Notes: generated from the sequence alone by a model not told the origin. Positions 26,202-35,376 are shown, numbered from the stretch's first letter. The stretch: 64,000 bases of DNA from Nocardioides sp. YIM 152315 (GCF_029210375.1 NZ_JARGER010000043.1:186001-250000), one strand, 5' to 3'. Program-made: numbers and translations.

Positions 26202-27227
26202 CTAGGACGGGTCCTCGCCGAGCTCCTCAGGAGGCACATCTGCGACGGTGTCCTTGGTGATCTCGAGCGGCGGGAAGGTAATCGGGTCCTGGGGCGCCTT
26301 GTCGTCCTCGAGATAGGCAACCATCGCCTCGACTGCGGTGGTTCCGGTCTCGTACGGGCGAATGCTCACGGTGAGGCCGAGTTCCCCGGCGGCGACTGCG
26401 TCGACGCCCGCGTTGGTGCCGTCGCTGGATGCGGTGATGACGTCCGTGAAACCGCGCTCCTTCAGAACCTGCAGCCCGCCGATCGCACCATCGTCGAGGT
26501 CGAAGAACACCGCGTCCGGGGCGCCGCTGGACGACAGTGCGTTCTCAGTGGCGCGGATCGCCTCCTCAGTCGACACCGCGTAGGGGCCTTCAATCACATT
26601 GATACCCGGATTGGCATCGAAGACTTCGGTGTAGGCACGCCGCTGGTCCTCGGTGTAGGGGTGCCCGCGCAGGAAGTGGATGACGAGCACGTCGCCCTCG
26701 CCCCCGAGCTGGTCGACAAGCCAGTTCGCCTTTGCTTCTCCGACGTCGAAGTTCTGCACGCCGACCTGCGTCAGCCGCAGGTCCCGGCTCTCTTCCGGAA
26801 CGTCGTTGGCGACGATGATGACGGGCACCCCGGCGTCCTCAGCGACCTGGAGCGTGGGACCCCACGCGTCAGCCTGCATGGGTCCGAGAATGATTCCAGC
26901 TGGCTTCTTGGCTACGGCCGTTCGGAACAGCTCCTGCTGCTCAGCCACATCGAGGTTGGCATGCTGCGCGGTGAGCGTATAGCCCTGCTCCTCTGCCTGG
27001 TCCTCCATCCCCTGCAGCATCGTGTTGTAGTACTCAAGCGTCTTTGTATAGAAGATCGCGATGATCTCCTTCGAGCTGTCGGACCCTCCGTTGCTCTCTG
27101 CGGGAGGGGTACATGCGGCCACCGTCGCGGCAGCGAAAAGCGCCGCGACGGTTGCGACCCCACGCTTCCACCAACCCGATTGACGGGTTCTGGACCGGGC
27201 AGGTGCCGGACTAACGAGTCGATTCAT
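26202..27227 (-). CDS. Ribose-type ABC transporter, substrate-binding lipoprotein
   Basis: Predicted 341 residues, periplasmic-binding-protein family 4 (RbsB-like). The N terminus is basic, then hydrophobic, ending in lipobox VAAC. The mature part shows the family pattern of repeated ligand residues (FYTKTLEYYNTMLQGMEDQA, GIILGPMQADAWGP, VIIVANDVP, ASSDGTNAGVDAV). First gene of the operon; the hairpin at 26164-26194 follows it. Confidence 0.93.
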   Translation of the reverse strand: MNRLVSPAPARSRTRQSGWWKRGVATVAALFAAATVAACTPPAESNGGSDSSKEIIAIFYTKTLEYYNTMLQGMEDQAEEQGYTLTAQHANLDVAEQQELFRTAVAKKPAGIILGPMQADAWGPTLQVAEDAGVPVIIVANDVPEESRDLRLTQVGVQNFDVGEAKANWLVDQLGGEGDVLVIHFLRGHPYTEDQRRAYTEVFDANPGINVIEGPYAVSTEEAIRATENALSSSGAPDAVFFDLDDGAIGGLQVLKERGFTDVITASSDGTNAGVDAVAAGELGLTVSIRPYETGTTAVEAMVAYLEDDKAPQDPITFPPLEITKDTVADVPPEELGEDPS

Positions 27228-27586
27228 GGGCGTACCCCTAGTTCATACGGTCGACGGGACTCTGTGTGCGGTATACCGAGTACCGGGACCGTACGCACCG
27301 GGGTGTGAGGAGGGCCACATCTGGCCGTTCTCCGTTACCAATTCGTTATATAAATCCCCCGAATCGTGTGGGTGATCGGGTAGGGCGTCGGCTCAGGCCG
27401 CGCCCGTCTACGGAGGTGACGAGGGGTTGCACCAAGGCGCAAGCACTCTTACGGTGTGCTGACCAACGACTTGGACTTGCGCGGGAACCGAGTACCCCGT
27501 CCATGAACGTCGGTCGATAAGTACGCAACTGTGCGACCGCGTTCTCGTTGGGCTCTCCCCGGAGAGCCCGGGAGGTACTCCTGCGC
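27228..27586. promoter_or_regulatory. Divergent promoter region, ABC operon and Rieske oxygenase operon
   Basis: No gene. It contains a perfect palindrome CGGTATACCG (27269-27278) 42 bases upstream of the binding-protein start, and an AT-rich patch near 27338-27358 that includes ACCAATTCG. The GTATAC core equals that of the sites at 3902 and 4056. The right end carries the GGGAGG ribosome site of the oxygenase gene. Confidence 0.45.
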
Positions 27587-28906
27587 ATGGATATCGAATC
27601 CGTCATCCGTCGAGATGACGTCCTCTCCGCCGTCACTTGGCGGACTGAGGTTGAGACCCTCTTCCCTGAGTCTTGGCTTTTCGTCGGTCACGCCGCCGAG
27701 GTCCCAGAGCCTGGAAACTACGTGACCAGAATGATGGCGAACGACCCAGTCATCCTTGTGCGTGCACATTCTGGCGAACTACGTGTGTTGCTGAACTCCT
27801 GTGCGCACCGCGGTACGCAGCTATGCCGAGCCGATGTCGGCGCGACCTCGCACTTCAAGTGCATGTACCACGGCTGGACCTACGACACGGACGGCCGTCT
27901 TCGTGGGGTACCAGGTCTTCGACAGTGGTACCAACCTGACTTCGACCGTGCGCAGCACAGCTTGCGCAGCGCGCGCGTCGAGGTGTTCCACGATCTGGTC
28001 TTCGCGACTTGGCAACTCGACGGCCCCAGTCTGACGGACTATCTCGGCGACTTCGCCTTCTACCTCGAAGCCCTCATGGCTCGGTCCACCGCTGGTTGGG
28101 AAGTCGTGGGCGAACCGCTGCGGTGGGTGTCGCAGACGAACTGGAAGATCTCCGTCGAGAACTTCGGGATGGACAGCCTTCACCTCGGAACCTTGCACGA
28201 GAATCCCGGACGCCTAGGCATCTTTGGAGGCACCGACCAGGAGCCCCTCGCCATCACGAGCGTGTGTCAGAACGGACACGGGATCGAGGCGACGAAGTTC
28301 ATGGATTCTGGGGACGACCGAGCGTTCCCTGGCTATCCCGAAGAGCTCTGGGAGGACTTCGTCGCCAACTTGTCAGACGACCAAGCCTGGTTCGTTGCGA
28401 ACAACCTTGTCTGCAAGGGGAACATCTTCCCGAACCTGAGTTTCATCGACCTGTTCCACGACTACACAGGCGACCCGTCCACGCCTCCGGCCGTCGCAGC
28501 CAAGATGTTGCGGCTGGTGCGTCCGACCGGCCCTCTCTCCTCCGAGGTTTGGATGTGGATCCTCGTTCCACGTGACGCACCAGAGCAGTGGAAGCGCTGG
28601 TCTCAGGAGAGCCTCGTACGGACGCTCGGCGTCAGTGGAACTTTCGAGCCTGACGACCTCGAGAACACGGCAGCCATCTCCAGCGCCAACAGCGGAAGCG
28701 TGGCACAGCGATGGAACATGCTCTTCCTCGCCGGCGAGCACCTCAAGCCATCGGCCACAGTCGAGGGCAGGCAGCTGCCAGGAGAGGTCTTCGTCTGTTC
28801 GGCAAACACCGAATCGATGCAACGAGGCTTCTACCGAGAGTGGCGGACACGAATGTCGTCGGCCGCGACGCCCGACCGGGCCGGAGTCGGCGGGGATGCG
28901 TCGTGA
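27587..28906 (+). CDS. Rieske non-heme iron oxygenase, alpha subunit
   Basis: Predicted 439-residue catalytic subunit of an aromatic-ring-hydroxylating oxygenase. The Rieske cluster is CAHRG at about residues 71-75 and CMYHGW at about 92-97. The mononuclear iron site is in VENFGMDSLHLGTLHE (Asp bridge, two His), with a late aspartate region. ATG 27587 is selected for GGGAGG 10-16 bases upstream. Its partners (beta, small protein, reductase) follow with overlapping starts, so this is a complete oxygenase with a reductase but no separate ferredoxin. Confidence 0.93.
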   Translation: MDIESVIRRDDVLSAVTWRTEVETLFPESWLFVGHAAEVPEPGNYVTRMMANDPVILVRAHSGELRVLLNSCAHRGTQLCRADVGATSHFKCMYHGWTYDTDGRLRGVPGLRQWYQPDFDRAQHSLRSARVEVFHDLVFATWQLDGPSLTDYLGDFAFYLEALMARSTAGWEVVGEPLRWVSQTNWKISVENFGMDSLHLGTLHENPGRLGIFGGTDQEPLAITSVCQNGHGIEATKFMDSGDDRAFPGYPEELWEDFVANLSDDQAWFVANNLVCKGNIFPNLSFIDLFHDYTGDPSTPPAVAAKMLRLVRPTGPLSSEVWMWILVPRDAPEQWKRWSQESLVRTLGVSGTFEPDDLENTAAISSANSGSVAQRWNMLFLAGEHLKPSATVEGRQLPGEVFVCSANTESMQRGFYREWRTRMSSAATPDRAGVGGDAS

Positions 28907-29436
28907 CTGCTTCTTCCAACGCCAGGGAGGACCGTGCCATACGCATCGCGGTCGAAGAGTTCTACGCCGCCGAAGCAGAGCTCCTGGATTCGCAGAACTT
29001 GAACGCATGGTTGGCATCGGTCGACGACGACTTCATCTACGAGGTCCCCGTGCCCGTCACGCGGGACGATCCCCGGGCGCCGCAGCACTCCACTACCGGA
29101 TTTCTCTCGAGGGAGACGCGGGATTCCATCGATCTATGGGTGTCCCGCCTGTCACCAGCCCTGGTCGACGCGGCCTATGCCGAGAACCCGCCGGTGCGCA
29201 CGCGCCACTTCGTCACCAACGCACGCGTGTCGCTCAACGACAGCAACGACGGCGAAGTGACGGCCAAGAGCAACGTTCTGCTCACCTGGGGAAAGTGGAA
29301 CGCAGAGATGCGCTTCACCGCGGGCGAACGGCACGACAGCTTCAGAGTCACCAATGACGGGCTACGGCTTCGTCGCCGTCGAGTGCTCCTCGACACCAAC
29401 GTTGTCAGGCTCGGACACTTCAGGATCATCCTTTGA
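28903..29436 (+). CDS. Aromatic-ring-hydroxylating oxygenase, beta subunit
   Basis: Predicted 177-residue small subunit with a SnoaL/NTF2-like cone fold: AVEEFYAAEAELLDSQNLNA at the start, then FIYEVPVPVTR and an RTRHFVTNARVS strand, which match the family. GTG 28903 overlaps the alpha stop (GTGA). It lacks catalytic residues and shapes the alpha3beta3 hexamer. Confidence 0.88.
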   Translation: MTASSNAREDRAIRIAVEEFYAAEAELLDSQNLNAWLASVDDDFIYEVPVPVTRDDPRAPQHSTTGFLSRETRDSIDLWVSRLSPALVDAAYAENPPVRTRHFVTNARVSLNDSNDGEVTAKSNVLLTWGKWNAEMRFTAGERHDSFRVTNDGLRLRRRRVLLDTNVVRLGHFRIIL

Positions 29437-29681
29437 CTACCTCACGGATAGACGCGACGCTCATCAACGAGTTTGCCGAGGTCCGGATTCACATCGATCC
29501 GACACCAGGCAACCAATTCGTCGAGTTGCATGCCCCCCGCTACGGGCGAACAGCGCGTCTTGACGCGTTCCTGCTCGAGCTCCTCGCGCGGATGGGACCG
29601 GAGTTCCTTTCCCACGCTCTTCAGGAGGTCTACGAGGCATCGGGCCACGACTCCACACGACCCAAGGGAGATCAGCCGTGA
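29433..29681 (+). CDS. Small protein of unknown function within the Rieske operon
   Basis: Predicted 82 residues, not recognised. TTG start overlaps the beta-subunit stop and its own stop overlaps the GTG of the reductase, so it is translationally coupled on both sides, which strongly supports coding. No cysteines for an iron-sulfur cluster and no membrane segment are seen, so it is not the missing ferredoxin. The middle (RLDAFLLELLARMGPEF) looks helical, while the N-terminal half looks like beta strands. It could be a stability or effector subunit of the oxygenase. Confidence 0.7.
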   Translation: MTTSRIDATLINEFAEVRIHIDPTPGNQFVELHAPRYGRTARLDAFLLELLARMGPEFLSHALQEVYEASGHDSTRPKGDQP

Positions 29682-30628
29682 GCCAGTTCAGCTTGCCCAA
29701 CATCGATTGCCGGGTCGCGGAGCGAAGCGAGATCGCAGAAGATGTGGTCAGTCTCGTACTCGAACCTGTCATTCGGCGCCCGCTACCTGCCTGGCGGCCA
29801 GGGGCGCATATCGATCTCGTGCTGCCGATCGGCGTAGTGCGTAACTACTCGCTGTGCGGCGACCCCGCAGACCGGCGGCGCTGGCACATCTCCATACTCC
29901 GCGAACGAAGCGGACGCGGTGGCTCAGATTGGATCCACGAGAACATCGCTGCCGGCTCGGAGATCCTGGTTCGGGGCCCTCGAAACAACTTCGCCCTGAC
30001 ACGAGCGCCCGCATATCGGTTCATCGCCGGTGGCATCGGGATCACGCCGATACTGCCGATGGTGCGACAGGTCGAGGCACGAGGTGACTCGGAGTGGAAG
30101 ATGCTCTATGGGGGCCGCACCCGGTCATCAATGGCATTCCTAGACGATGTGAGCCAATTCGGGTCCAAGGTCAGCCTCTATCCGCAGGACGTCGCCGGCC
30201 ATCCTCCCCTCGCTGAGTTCCTCGCCGATTCGCCTCCCGGAACAGCCGTGTTCTGCTGCGGCCCGGAGGGCTTGCTCAATGCGGTCGAAACAGTGTGCGC
30301 GGATCTGGAGCTCGAACTTCACATCGAGCGCTTCAAGGCAGCGGCCGCAGATACGCCAAATCTCCCGTTCGTGGTGCAGCTCGGCCAGGGCGGCAAGAAT
30401 CTCGAAGTAAGAGCAGACCAGACGCTGCTCGGCGCGCTCCGTGAAGCCGGCGCCTTCGTACTTTCGTCGTGCGAGATCGGGACTTGCGGCACCTGCGAGA
30501 CAGGCGTCCTGGCAGGTCAGCCCGACCATCGAGACGCGATCCTCACCGAGAAGGAACGCGACGAGAACAGGTGCATGTATGTGTGCGTCTCTCGGGCCTC
30601 AGGGCAGGACCTCGTCCTTGACCTCTGA
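29678..30628 (+). CDS. Oxygenase reductase, phthalate-dioxygenase-reductase type
   Basis: Predicted 316 residues: N-terminal flavin domain (RNYSLCGDP binding motif), NAD-binding domain (AGGIGITPILPM, CCGPEGLLNAV) and a C-terminal plant-type [2Fe-2S] domain (SSCEIGTCGTCETGV, with the fourth cysteine in MYVCVSRA). This is the order of PDR/VanB reductases, which feed electrons from NADH directly to the oxygenase, explaining the absence of a ferredoxin gene. Confidence 0.94.
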   Translation: MSQFSLPNIDCRVAERSEIAEDVVSLVLEPVIRRPLPAWRPGAHIDLVLPIGVVRNYSLCGDPADRRRWHISILRERSGRGGSDWIHENIAAGSEILVRGPRNNFALTRAPAYRFIAGGIGITPILPMVRQVEARGDSEWKMLYGGRTRSSMAFLDDVSQFGSKVSLYPQDVAGHPPLAEFLADSPPGTAVFCCGPEGLLNAVETVCADLELELHIERFKAAAADTPNLPFVVQLGQGGKNLEVRADQTLLGALREAGAFVLSSCEIGTCGTCETGVLAGQPDHRDAILTEKERDENRCMYVCVSRASGQDLVLDL

Positions 30629-30749
30629 CGCGTTGCGCCGAAGTCACGTGCACGATCACGTTGCTCGATCCGCGGTCCTTGGCGACAGATCGCACGCACC
30701 TCTGTCCGCGCTGCCAAATGCTTGCCCCTCGCGAGATGGGGCTGACGAG

Positions 30750-31265
30750 GTGCGTTCGGCGATGCTGAGCTTTCCCAAGACTCTGGCTAGCCAGGCAACG
30801 GTGGACCAGGCGCTACGGGCGTTCGAAGACGCCCACGTACACATGCTGCTGGTCGTCGAACGCGGCGAACTCGTTGGGACAATTCTGCGAGACGATCTGC
30901 CTGCTGGTGCCGCTGGCAGCGAACTGGTCGTGACGCACGCTCGGCTGATCGGCAGGGTCGTCGGGGCCAACGAGCCTCTGCAATCTGTCAGTAGGAGAAT
31001 GGCCGACCGGGGCGTGAGGCGTCTGGCCGTAGTCGAAGCAGACAACAAGTTGGCGGGGTTGCTTTGCTTGAAGAGGAGCGGGGCTGGGTTCTGCCGTGAC
31101 GCCGACGTCGCCGCGCGAACGGCAGAGCGGGCGCAGAGCGAACGCATTCAGCCGTCGCGGCCGACCGCAGGGGTCGAGGATTCGGAGCCGCCACCCGCGG
31201 TCGCATTGCACCGAGGTACCGGAATGGCGAGCAAGGACGGGGCTACGACTGATGCCAAAAGGTGA
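30750..31265 (+). CDS. CBS-domain protein next to fdhD
   Basis: Predicted 171 residues with two CBS repeats: SFPKTLASQATVDQALRAF and HMLLVVERGELVGTILRDDL in the first; RVVGANEPLQSVSRRM and RRLAVVEADNKLAGLLCLK in the second. The C terminus is low-complexity and probably disordered. GTG 30750 is preferred because the family usually begins just before the first CBS strand; ATG 30762 is an alternative and the frame is open much further upstream into the reductase gene. It overlaps fdhD by 14 bases. A nucleotide-sensing role in formate dehydrogenase control is inference. Confidence 0.75.
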   Translation: MRSAMLSFPKTLASQATVDQALRAFEDAHVHMLLVVERGELVGTILRDDLPAGAAGSELVVTHARLIGRVVGANEPLQSVSRRMADRGVRRLAVVEADNKLAGLLCLKRSGAGFCRDADVAARTAERAQSERIQPSRPTAGVEDSEPPPAVALHRGTGMASKDGATTDAKR

Positions 31266-32085
31266 GGCTAGGCGGCCGGGGCCGACAGTCCGTTCGCGCG
31301 TTCTTCAGATCACCGCTACGCGACAACGGTCCACGGATGACCGGCTCGTGACCGAGGAGCCGTTGGAGATTCGCTTGGCCGCGCCTGGGACCGAATCCCG
31401 ACGCGTTTGGGTGACCATGCGAACGCCTGGACACGACTTCGAACTGGCGGCGGGGTGGATGGTGCACGAAGGGTTCTGCCTGCCGACCGACATCCACAGA
31501 ATCGCCTACTGCACCGATGTGGATCTCGCTGGCGAGGAGGAATACAACGTCGTTACCGTGACTCTCTCGGCGCGACCCTATCGGGAGCCCGGCGCGCGGC
31601 ATGCCGGACATTCCTCCGGCTCATCCGCATGCGGCGTCTGCGGGAAAGACAGCATCAGCGAAGCGTTGGATGTCCAAGCCCGGACCCGGTGGCCCGGCGC
31701 CGTGCCGCTGCCGGAAACGGTGCGCCGACTCCCTGAGATCGTTCGCGAGCAGCAGCGTGTGTTCGGTCGGACGGGAGGCGCGCATGCAGCCGCACTGGTC
31801 TCACCAGATGGCGACGTACTGGTGGTGCGGGAGGATGTCGGACGTCACAACGCCGTCGACAAGGTGACAGGGGCGCGCGTGCTTGCCGGCGAGGACTCGG
31901 CCGCCGCGTGCTTGTTCGTGAGTGGCCGAGCGGGCTTCGAGCTAGTCCAGAAGGCGGTCTCCTCGGGCGTCGCGTCGCTAGTAGCTGTCGGAGCGCCGAC
32001 CTCCCTCTCGGTCGACTTGGCCAAGCGGTCCGGCCTGGTGCTCTACGGCTTCACCAAGTCCGATAGGTGTGTCCGGTACGCCTGA
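31252..32085 (+). CDS. fdhD: Formate dehydrogenase accessory sulfurtransferase FdhD
   Basis: Predicted 277 residues. FdhD moves sulfur from a cysteine desulfurase to the molybdenum cofactor of formate dehydrogenase. The essential CxxC loop is in SACGVCGKDSISEAL near residue 127. VTMRTPGHDFELAAGWMVHEGF and GGAHAAAL, VREDVGRHNAVDKV are the other family blocks. It meets the FdhF-type gene tail to tail with no gap (stops at 32085 and 32086), which fits it serving that enzyme. Confidence 0.95.
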   Translation: MPKGEARRPGPTVRSRVLQITATRQRSTDDRLVTEEPLEIRLAAPGTESRRVWVTMRTPGHDFELAAGWMVHEGFCLPTDIHRIAYCTDVDLAGEEEYNVVTVTLSARPYREPGARHAGHSSGSSACGVCGKDSISEALDVQARTRWPGAVPLPETVRRLPEIVREQQRVFGRTGGAHAAALVSPDGDVLVVREDVGRHNAVDKVTGARVLAGEDSAAACLFVSGRAGFELVQKAVSSGVASLVAVGAPTSLSVDLAKRSGLVLYGFTKSDRCVRYA

Positions 32086-34491
32086 TCACCGACCAGACGC
32101 AGGCGGCCACACCAGTCCAGACGTCCCCGTCCCATCGAGCTCGTCCAGCGCAGGGCCCCGGTCGTCGTCCCGAATCGGCGCAGCAGACGACAGACTGAGC
32201 GTGACGATGACGGACTTGGACGTCGGCGTATTGCTGTGCTCTGCGGTCGAGCCGATGGGGATCAACGGGTTCGTCTCTGGGTAGTAGGCGGCGACACTGC
32301 CGCGTGGAGTGTTGTAGGCAACAAGCCGGAATGCCGGGGCGCAGCGATCGCGGCCGTCACGCCACGCGGCGTGGATGTCGACGACGTCCCCCGCCTTGAA
32401 TCCCAGGTTGCTGATGTCCGCGCGATTCATGAACAGGACCCGGCGTCCGTTGTGGATCCCTCTGTAGCGGTCGTTCAATCCGTAAATGGTGGTGTTGAAC
32501 TGGTCATGGCTGCGAAGGGTCTGAAGCACCAACTGACCGGGTTCGACCTCAAGGGTCGCCAGCTGCGAGACACCGAACTCGGCGCGACCGCTCGCCGTCT
32601 CGAAAGTTCGGCTGTCCCGCGGTGGATGAGGCAGGACGAAACCCCCAGGGCGCAACACCCGCTCCTCGAAGTGTTCAAATCCGGGCACGACACTCGCGAT
32701 GTGTCTCCGAATGAGCGAGTAGTCGCCGGCTAGCGCACCCCAGTCGACGTCGTGCCGGTCGCCCAAGGTCGCTGCCGCGATCCCGCAAATGATCGCAACC
32801 TCAGACCGCAGACTGTCCGATGCTGGACGCAGTCGTCCGCGCGAGGCGTGGACGACTGACATTGAGTCCTCCACAGTGATCATCTGCGGTCCTGTGCTTT
32901 GCATGTCGAGCTCAGTGCGACCTAGCGTCGGAAGGATGATTGCGGTGTCACCGCAAACCGCATGGGAGCGATTGAGCTTCGTCGAGATCTGTACAGTGAG
33001 CTTGGTGCTGCGCAATGCCTCGGTTGTATAGCCGGTGTCTGGGGCAGCGTGAGCGAAGTTGCCCCCCAGGCCGATGAAGACCGACACGCGCCCGTCGTGC
33101 ATCGCTTCGATGCTCTCCACTGCGTCGAATCCGTGGTGGGGCGATGGCTTGAAGCTGAATTCGGCGCCGAGCGAGTCGAGGAACCATCCGGGGGCCTTTT
33201 CCCACACGCCCATGGTGCGGTCACCTTGGACATTTGAGTGCCCTCTCACCGGGCATAGTCCCGCGCCGGCTTTGCCCAGGTCGCCACGGAGCAGCGCGAG
33301 GTTGACCACCTCTCGGATGGTCGCGACGGAGTTGTGGTGCTGAGTGAGTCCCATTGCCCAGCACCAGATGGTGGCGCGGGAGTTGGACACCATCCGGGCC
33401 GCCGATTCGATTTCCTCAAGACTGAGGCCGCACGCGTTGGTGAGTGTTGACCAACTCAGCCGACCGACGTGCTCTGCCCACTCTTCCAATCCGACGGTGT
33501 ACGCGTCGGTGAAGTCGGCGTCGATCGCCCGCCATTCGAGCAGCAGCTTGCCAATGCCCAGGAACAGAGCATGGTCGCCGTTCACCTTGACGGGAAGATG
33601 GAGGTCGGCAAGATCAGTGCCCTTGCCGATCATGCCTCGCATGTTCTGGGGGTTGTGAAAGTTCGAGGTGCCGGCTTCGAGCAAGGGGTTGATGGAGAGG
33701 ATGCGTGCACCACGCCGCTTCGCGGCTTCGAGTGCGGACAGCATGCGCGGGTGATTCGTGCCGGGATTCTGACCTGCGACCACGATCAGGTCCGCCGAGT
33801 AGAAGTCCAGGAGCGACACGCTTCCCTTGCCGATCCCGATGGAGTCGATGAGCGCCACTCCGCTGGACTCATGGCACATGTTCGAGCAGTCCGGGAGGTT
33901 GTTCGTGCCGAGCATCCGCACGAAGAGTTGGTACAGGAACGCTGCCTCGTTGGAGGCTCGACCAGAGGTGTAGAAGGTCGCTTCGTCGGGTGTCACCAAC
34001 TCAGTCAGATGAGTCGCTATCAGCGTGAACGCGTCTTCCCAGGCGATGGGCTCATAGTGCTGAGACCCCGACCGTTTGACCATGGGTTCAGTCAAGCGAC
34101 CCTGTTTGCCGAGCCAGTACTCAGACTTGTCGCTTAGGTCGGCGATCGAGTACGCGCGGAAGAAGTCACGTCCCACGCGCTCCTTGGTCGCTTCCTCGGC
34201 TACGGCCTTCGCGCCGTTCTCGCAAAACTCGGCCGAGTGACGGTGTTCGGGGTCGGGGTCTGGCCAGGCACACGACATGCAATCGAACCCATCAGGCTGA
34301 TTGATCCGTGACAGGGTCCGGGTCGTCCTAGTGACCCCCATCTGAGAGACCGCCTGCTTCATGGCGACCGCTACAGCTTTCACGCCCGCGGCGTGATGAG
34401 CGGGCTGCTCGACTTTGAGACGCGGCTGAGGCTCCGGCGAGGGTTGTGAGTCATCGGCCGGAGTTTGGCTCGGCGGTGGTTCCGTAGTCAT
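32086..34491 (-). CDS. Molybdopterin oxidoreductase, FdhF/YdeP type
   Basis: Predicted 801 residues, formate-dehydrogenase-H-alpha-like. It has a proline-rich N terminus, then DCMSCAWPDP with a later FCENGAK (cysteine cluster of the YdeP group), the active-site region CSNMCHESSGVALIDSIG, QNPGTNHPRM and INPLLEAGTSNF of the cofactor-binding domain, and a C-terminal molydopterin-dinucleotide-binding domain (TLRSHDQFNTTIYGLNDRYRG). ATG 34491 follows CGGAG; an upstream ATG at 34509 is possible. Natural substrates in this family are often unproved; formate is the usual guess and fits fdhD next door. Confidence 0.88.
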   Translation of the reverse strand: MTTEPPPSQTPADDSQPSPEPQPRLKVEQPAHHAAGVKAVAVAMKQAVSQMGVTRTTRTLSRINQPDGFDCMSCAWPDPDPEHRHSAEFCENGAKAVAEEATKERVGRDFFRAYSIADLSDKSEYWLGKQGRLTEPMVKRSGSQHYEPIAWEDAFTLIATHLTELVTPDEATFYTSGRASNEAAFLYQLFVRMLGTNNLPDCSNMCHESSGVALIDSIGIGKGSVSLLDFYSADLIVVAGQNPGTNHPRMLSALEAAKRRGARILSINPLLEAGTSNFHNPQNMRGMIGKGTDLADLHLPVKVNGDHALFLGIGKLLLEWRAIDADFTDAYTVGLEEWAEHVGRLSWSTLTNACGLSLEEIESAARMVSNSRATIWCWAMGLTQHHNSVATIREVVNLALLRGDLGKAGAGLCPVRGHSNVQGDRTMGVWEKAPGWFLDSLGAEFSFKPSPHHGFDAVESIEAMHDGRVSVFIGLGGNFAHAAPDTGYTTEALRSTKLTVQISTKLNRSHAVCGDTAIILPTLGRTELDMQSTGPQMITVEDSMSVVHASRGRLRPASDSLRSEVAIICGIAAATLGDRHDVDWGALAGDYSLIRRHIASVVPGFEHFEERVLRPGGFVLPHPPRDSRTFETASGRAEFGVSQLATLEVEPGQLVLQTLRSHDQFNTTIYGLNDRYRGIHNGRRVLFMNRADISNLGFKAGDVVDIHAAWRDGRDRCAPAFRLVAYNTPRGSVAAYYPETNPLIPIGSTAEHSNTPTSKSVIVTLSLSSAAPIRDDDRGPALDELDGTGTSGLVWPPASGR

Positions 34492-34527
34492 TGCGCTCCG
34501 TCGTGACATTTGAGGTACCAACGGTGT

Positions 34528-34572
34528 CGGATCAATCTGATTCGATGAAGATCAATGTAGTTCATTGATCCG
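34528..34572. promoter_or_regulatory. Inverted repeat in the fdhF-like/GntR divergent region
   Basis: CGGATCAAT (34528-34536) is repeated inverted as ATTGATCCG (34564-34572), with a further GATCAAT at 34550-34556 between them. It sits between the divergent FdhF-type and GntR genes and is a candidate operator. Confidence 0.5.
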
Positions 34573-34707
34573 ATGCGCGCTACGGCACTATGGTTACCGC
34601 CTGTGTGGATGTCCGAGAGAACGGACGAAATGCCCGCACTTTGGCCGAAGGCAATCCTGCGCAATGCCTTCATGAGCGTGGTCTTGGTTGCTGAGGGAGG
34701 AGCTCAA

Positions 34708-35376
34708 GTGCAGACGAGGTTGGCAGACACTCGCGGATCGCGTCTGGTAGTTGAGCACCTCGACGGCCTGATCCGGTCCCAGCAACTCGAGCCAGGCGAC
34801 AAGCTCCCTACGGAGCGGGAGCTCGAGAGGACGCTGTCATGCAGTCGGACCGACGTTCGCCGTGCCCTATCTCAACTGACGCTCGAAGGGCGCGTCGTGC
34901 GCCACGTTGGCCGCGGAACCTTCGTTGCACCTAACACCACGGCTGAAGCAGCCACAACCGCTGGCAGTCCAAGCGAGCTGATGGGGGCCCGCATGGCAGT
35001 GGAGCCGTGCATCGTCGCGGCGGCTGCTCTGCGAGCGACGAACGATGACTTCGAGGAAATGCAGCGCTGCCTCGATGGCGGCGACAACACTGACATCTAC
35101 GAAGAGTTTGAGGCGTGGGACATGGCCTTGCATCGCAGCTTCGCGGTTGCGACACACAGCGCAGTCATCACGGCGATGGTTGACCTGCTGCACACCTCGC
35201 GCAACGACCCCGTGTGGGGCGGGCTGAAGCGTCGCTCGTTCTCCCCGGAACGTTGCGTGCAATACCGCGAAGAGCACCGAGAAATCGTCGACGCCCTTCG
35301 CGACAGGGATGCGCAAGCAGCTGAGGCCGCCATGGTCCGGCACCTACGTTCCATCAGTCGAACGATCGACGCCTAA
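34708..35376 (+). CDS. FCD-domain GntR (FadR-type) regulator, paralogue of the one at 20.9 kb
   Basis: Predicted 222 residues: winged helix (ADTRGSRLVVEHLDGL, LPTERELERT, CSRTDVRRALSQL, GRGTFVAP) and FCD domain (EAWDMALHRSFAVATHSAV, EEHREIVDALRDRDA). By eye well over half the residues match the protein encoded at 20906-21580, including the MQRCLDGGD segment. GTG 34708 follows GGGAGG. It could control the flanking FdhF-type and flavin reductase genes, or the same ligand could act on both blocks. Confidence 0.9.
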   Translation: MQTRLADTRGSRLVVEHLDGLIRSQQLEPGDKLPTERELERTLSCSRTDVRRALSQLTLEGRVVRHVGRGTFVAPNTTAEAATTAGSPSELMGARMAVEPCIVAAAALRATNDDFEEMQRCLDGGDNTDIYEEFEAWDMALHRSFAVATHSAVITAMVDLLHTSRNDPVWGGLKRRSFSPERCVQYREEHREIVDALRDRDAQAAEAAMVRHLRSISRTIDA

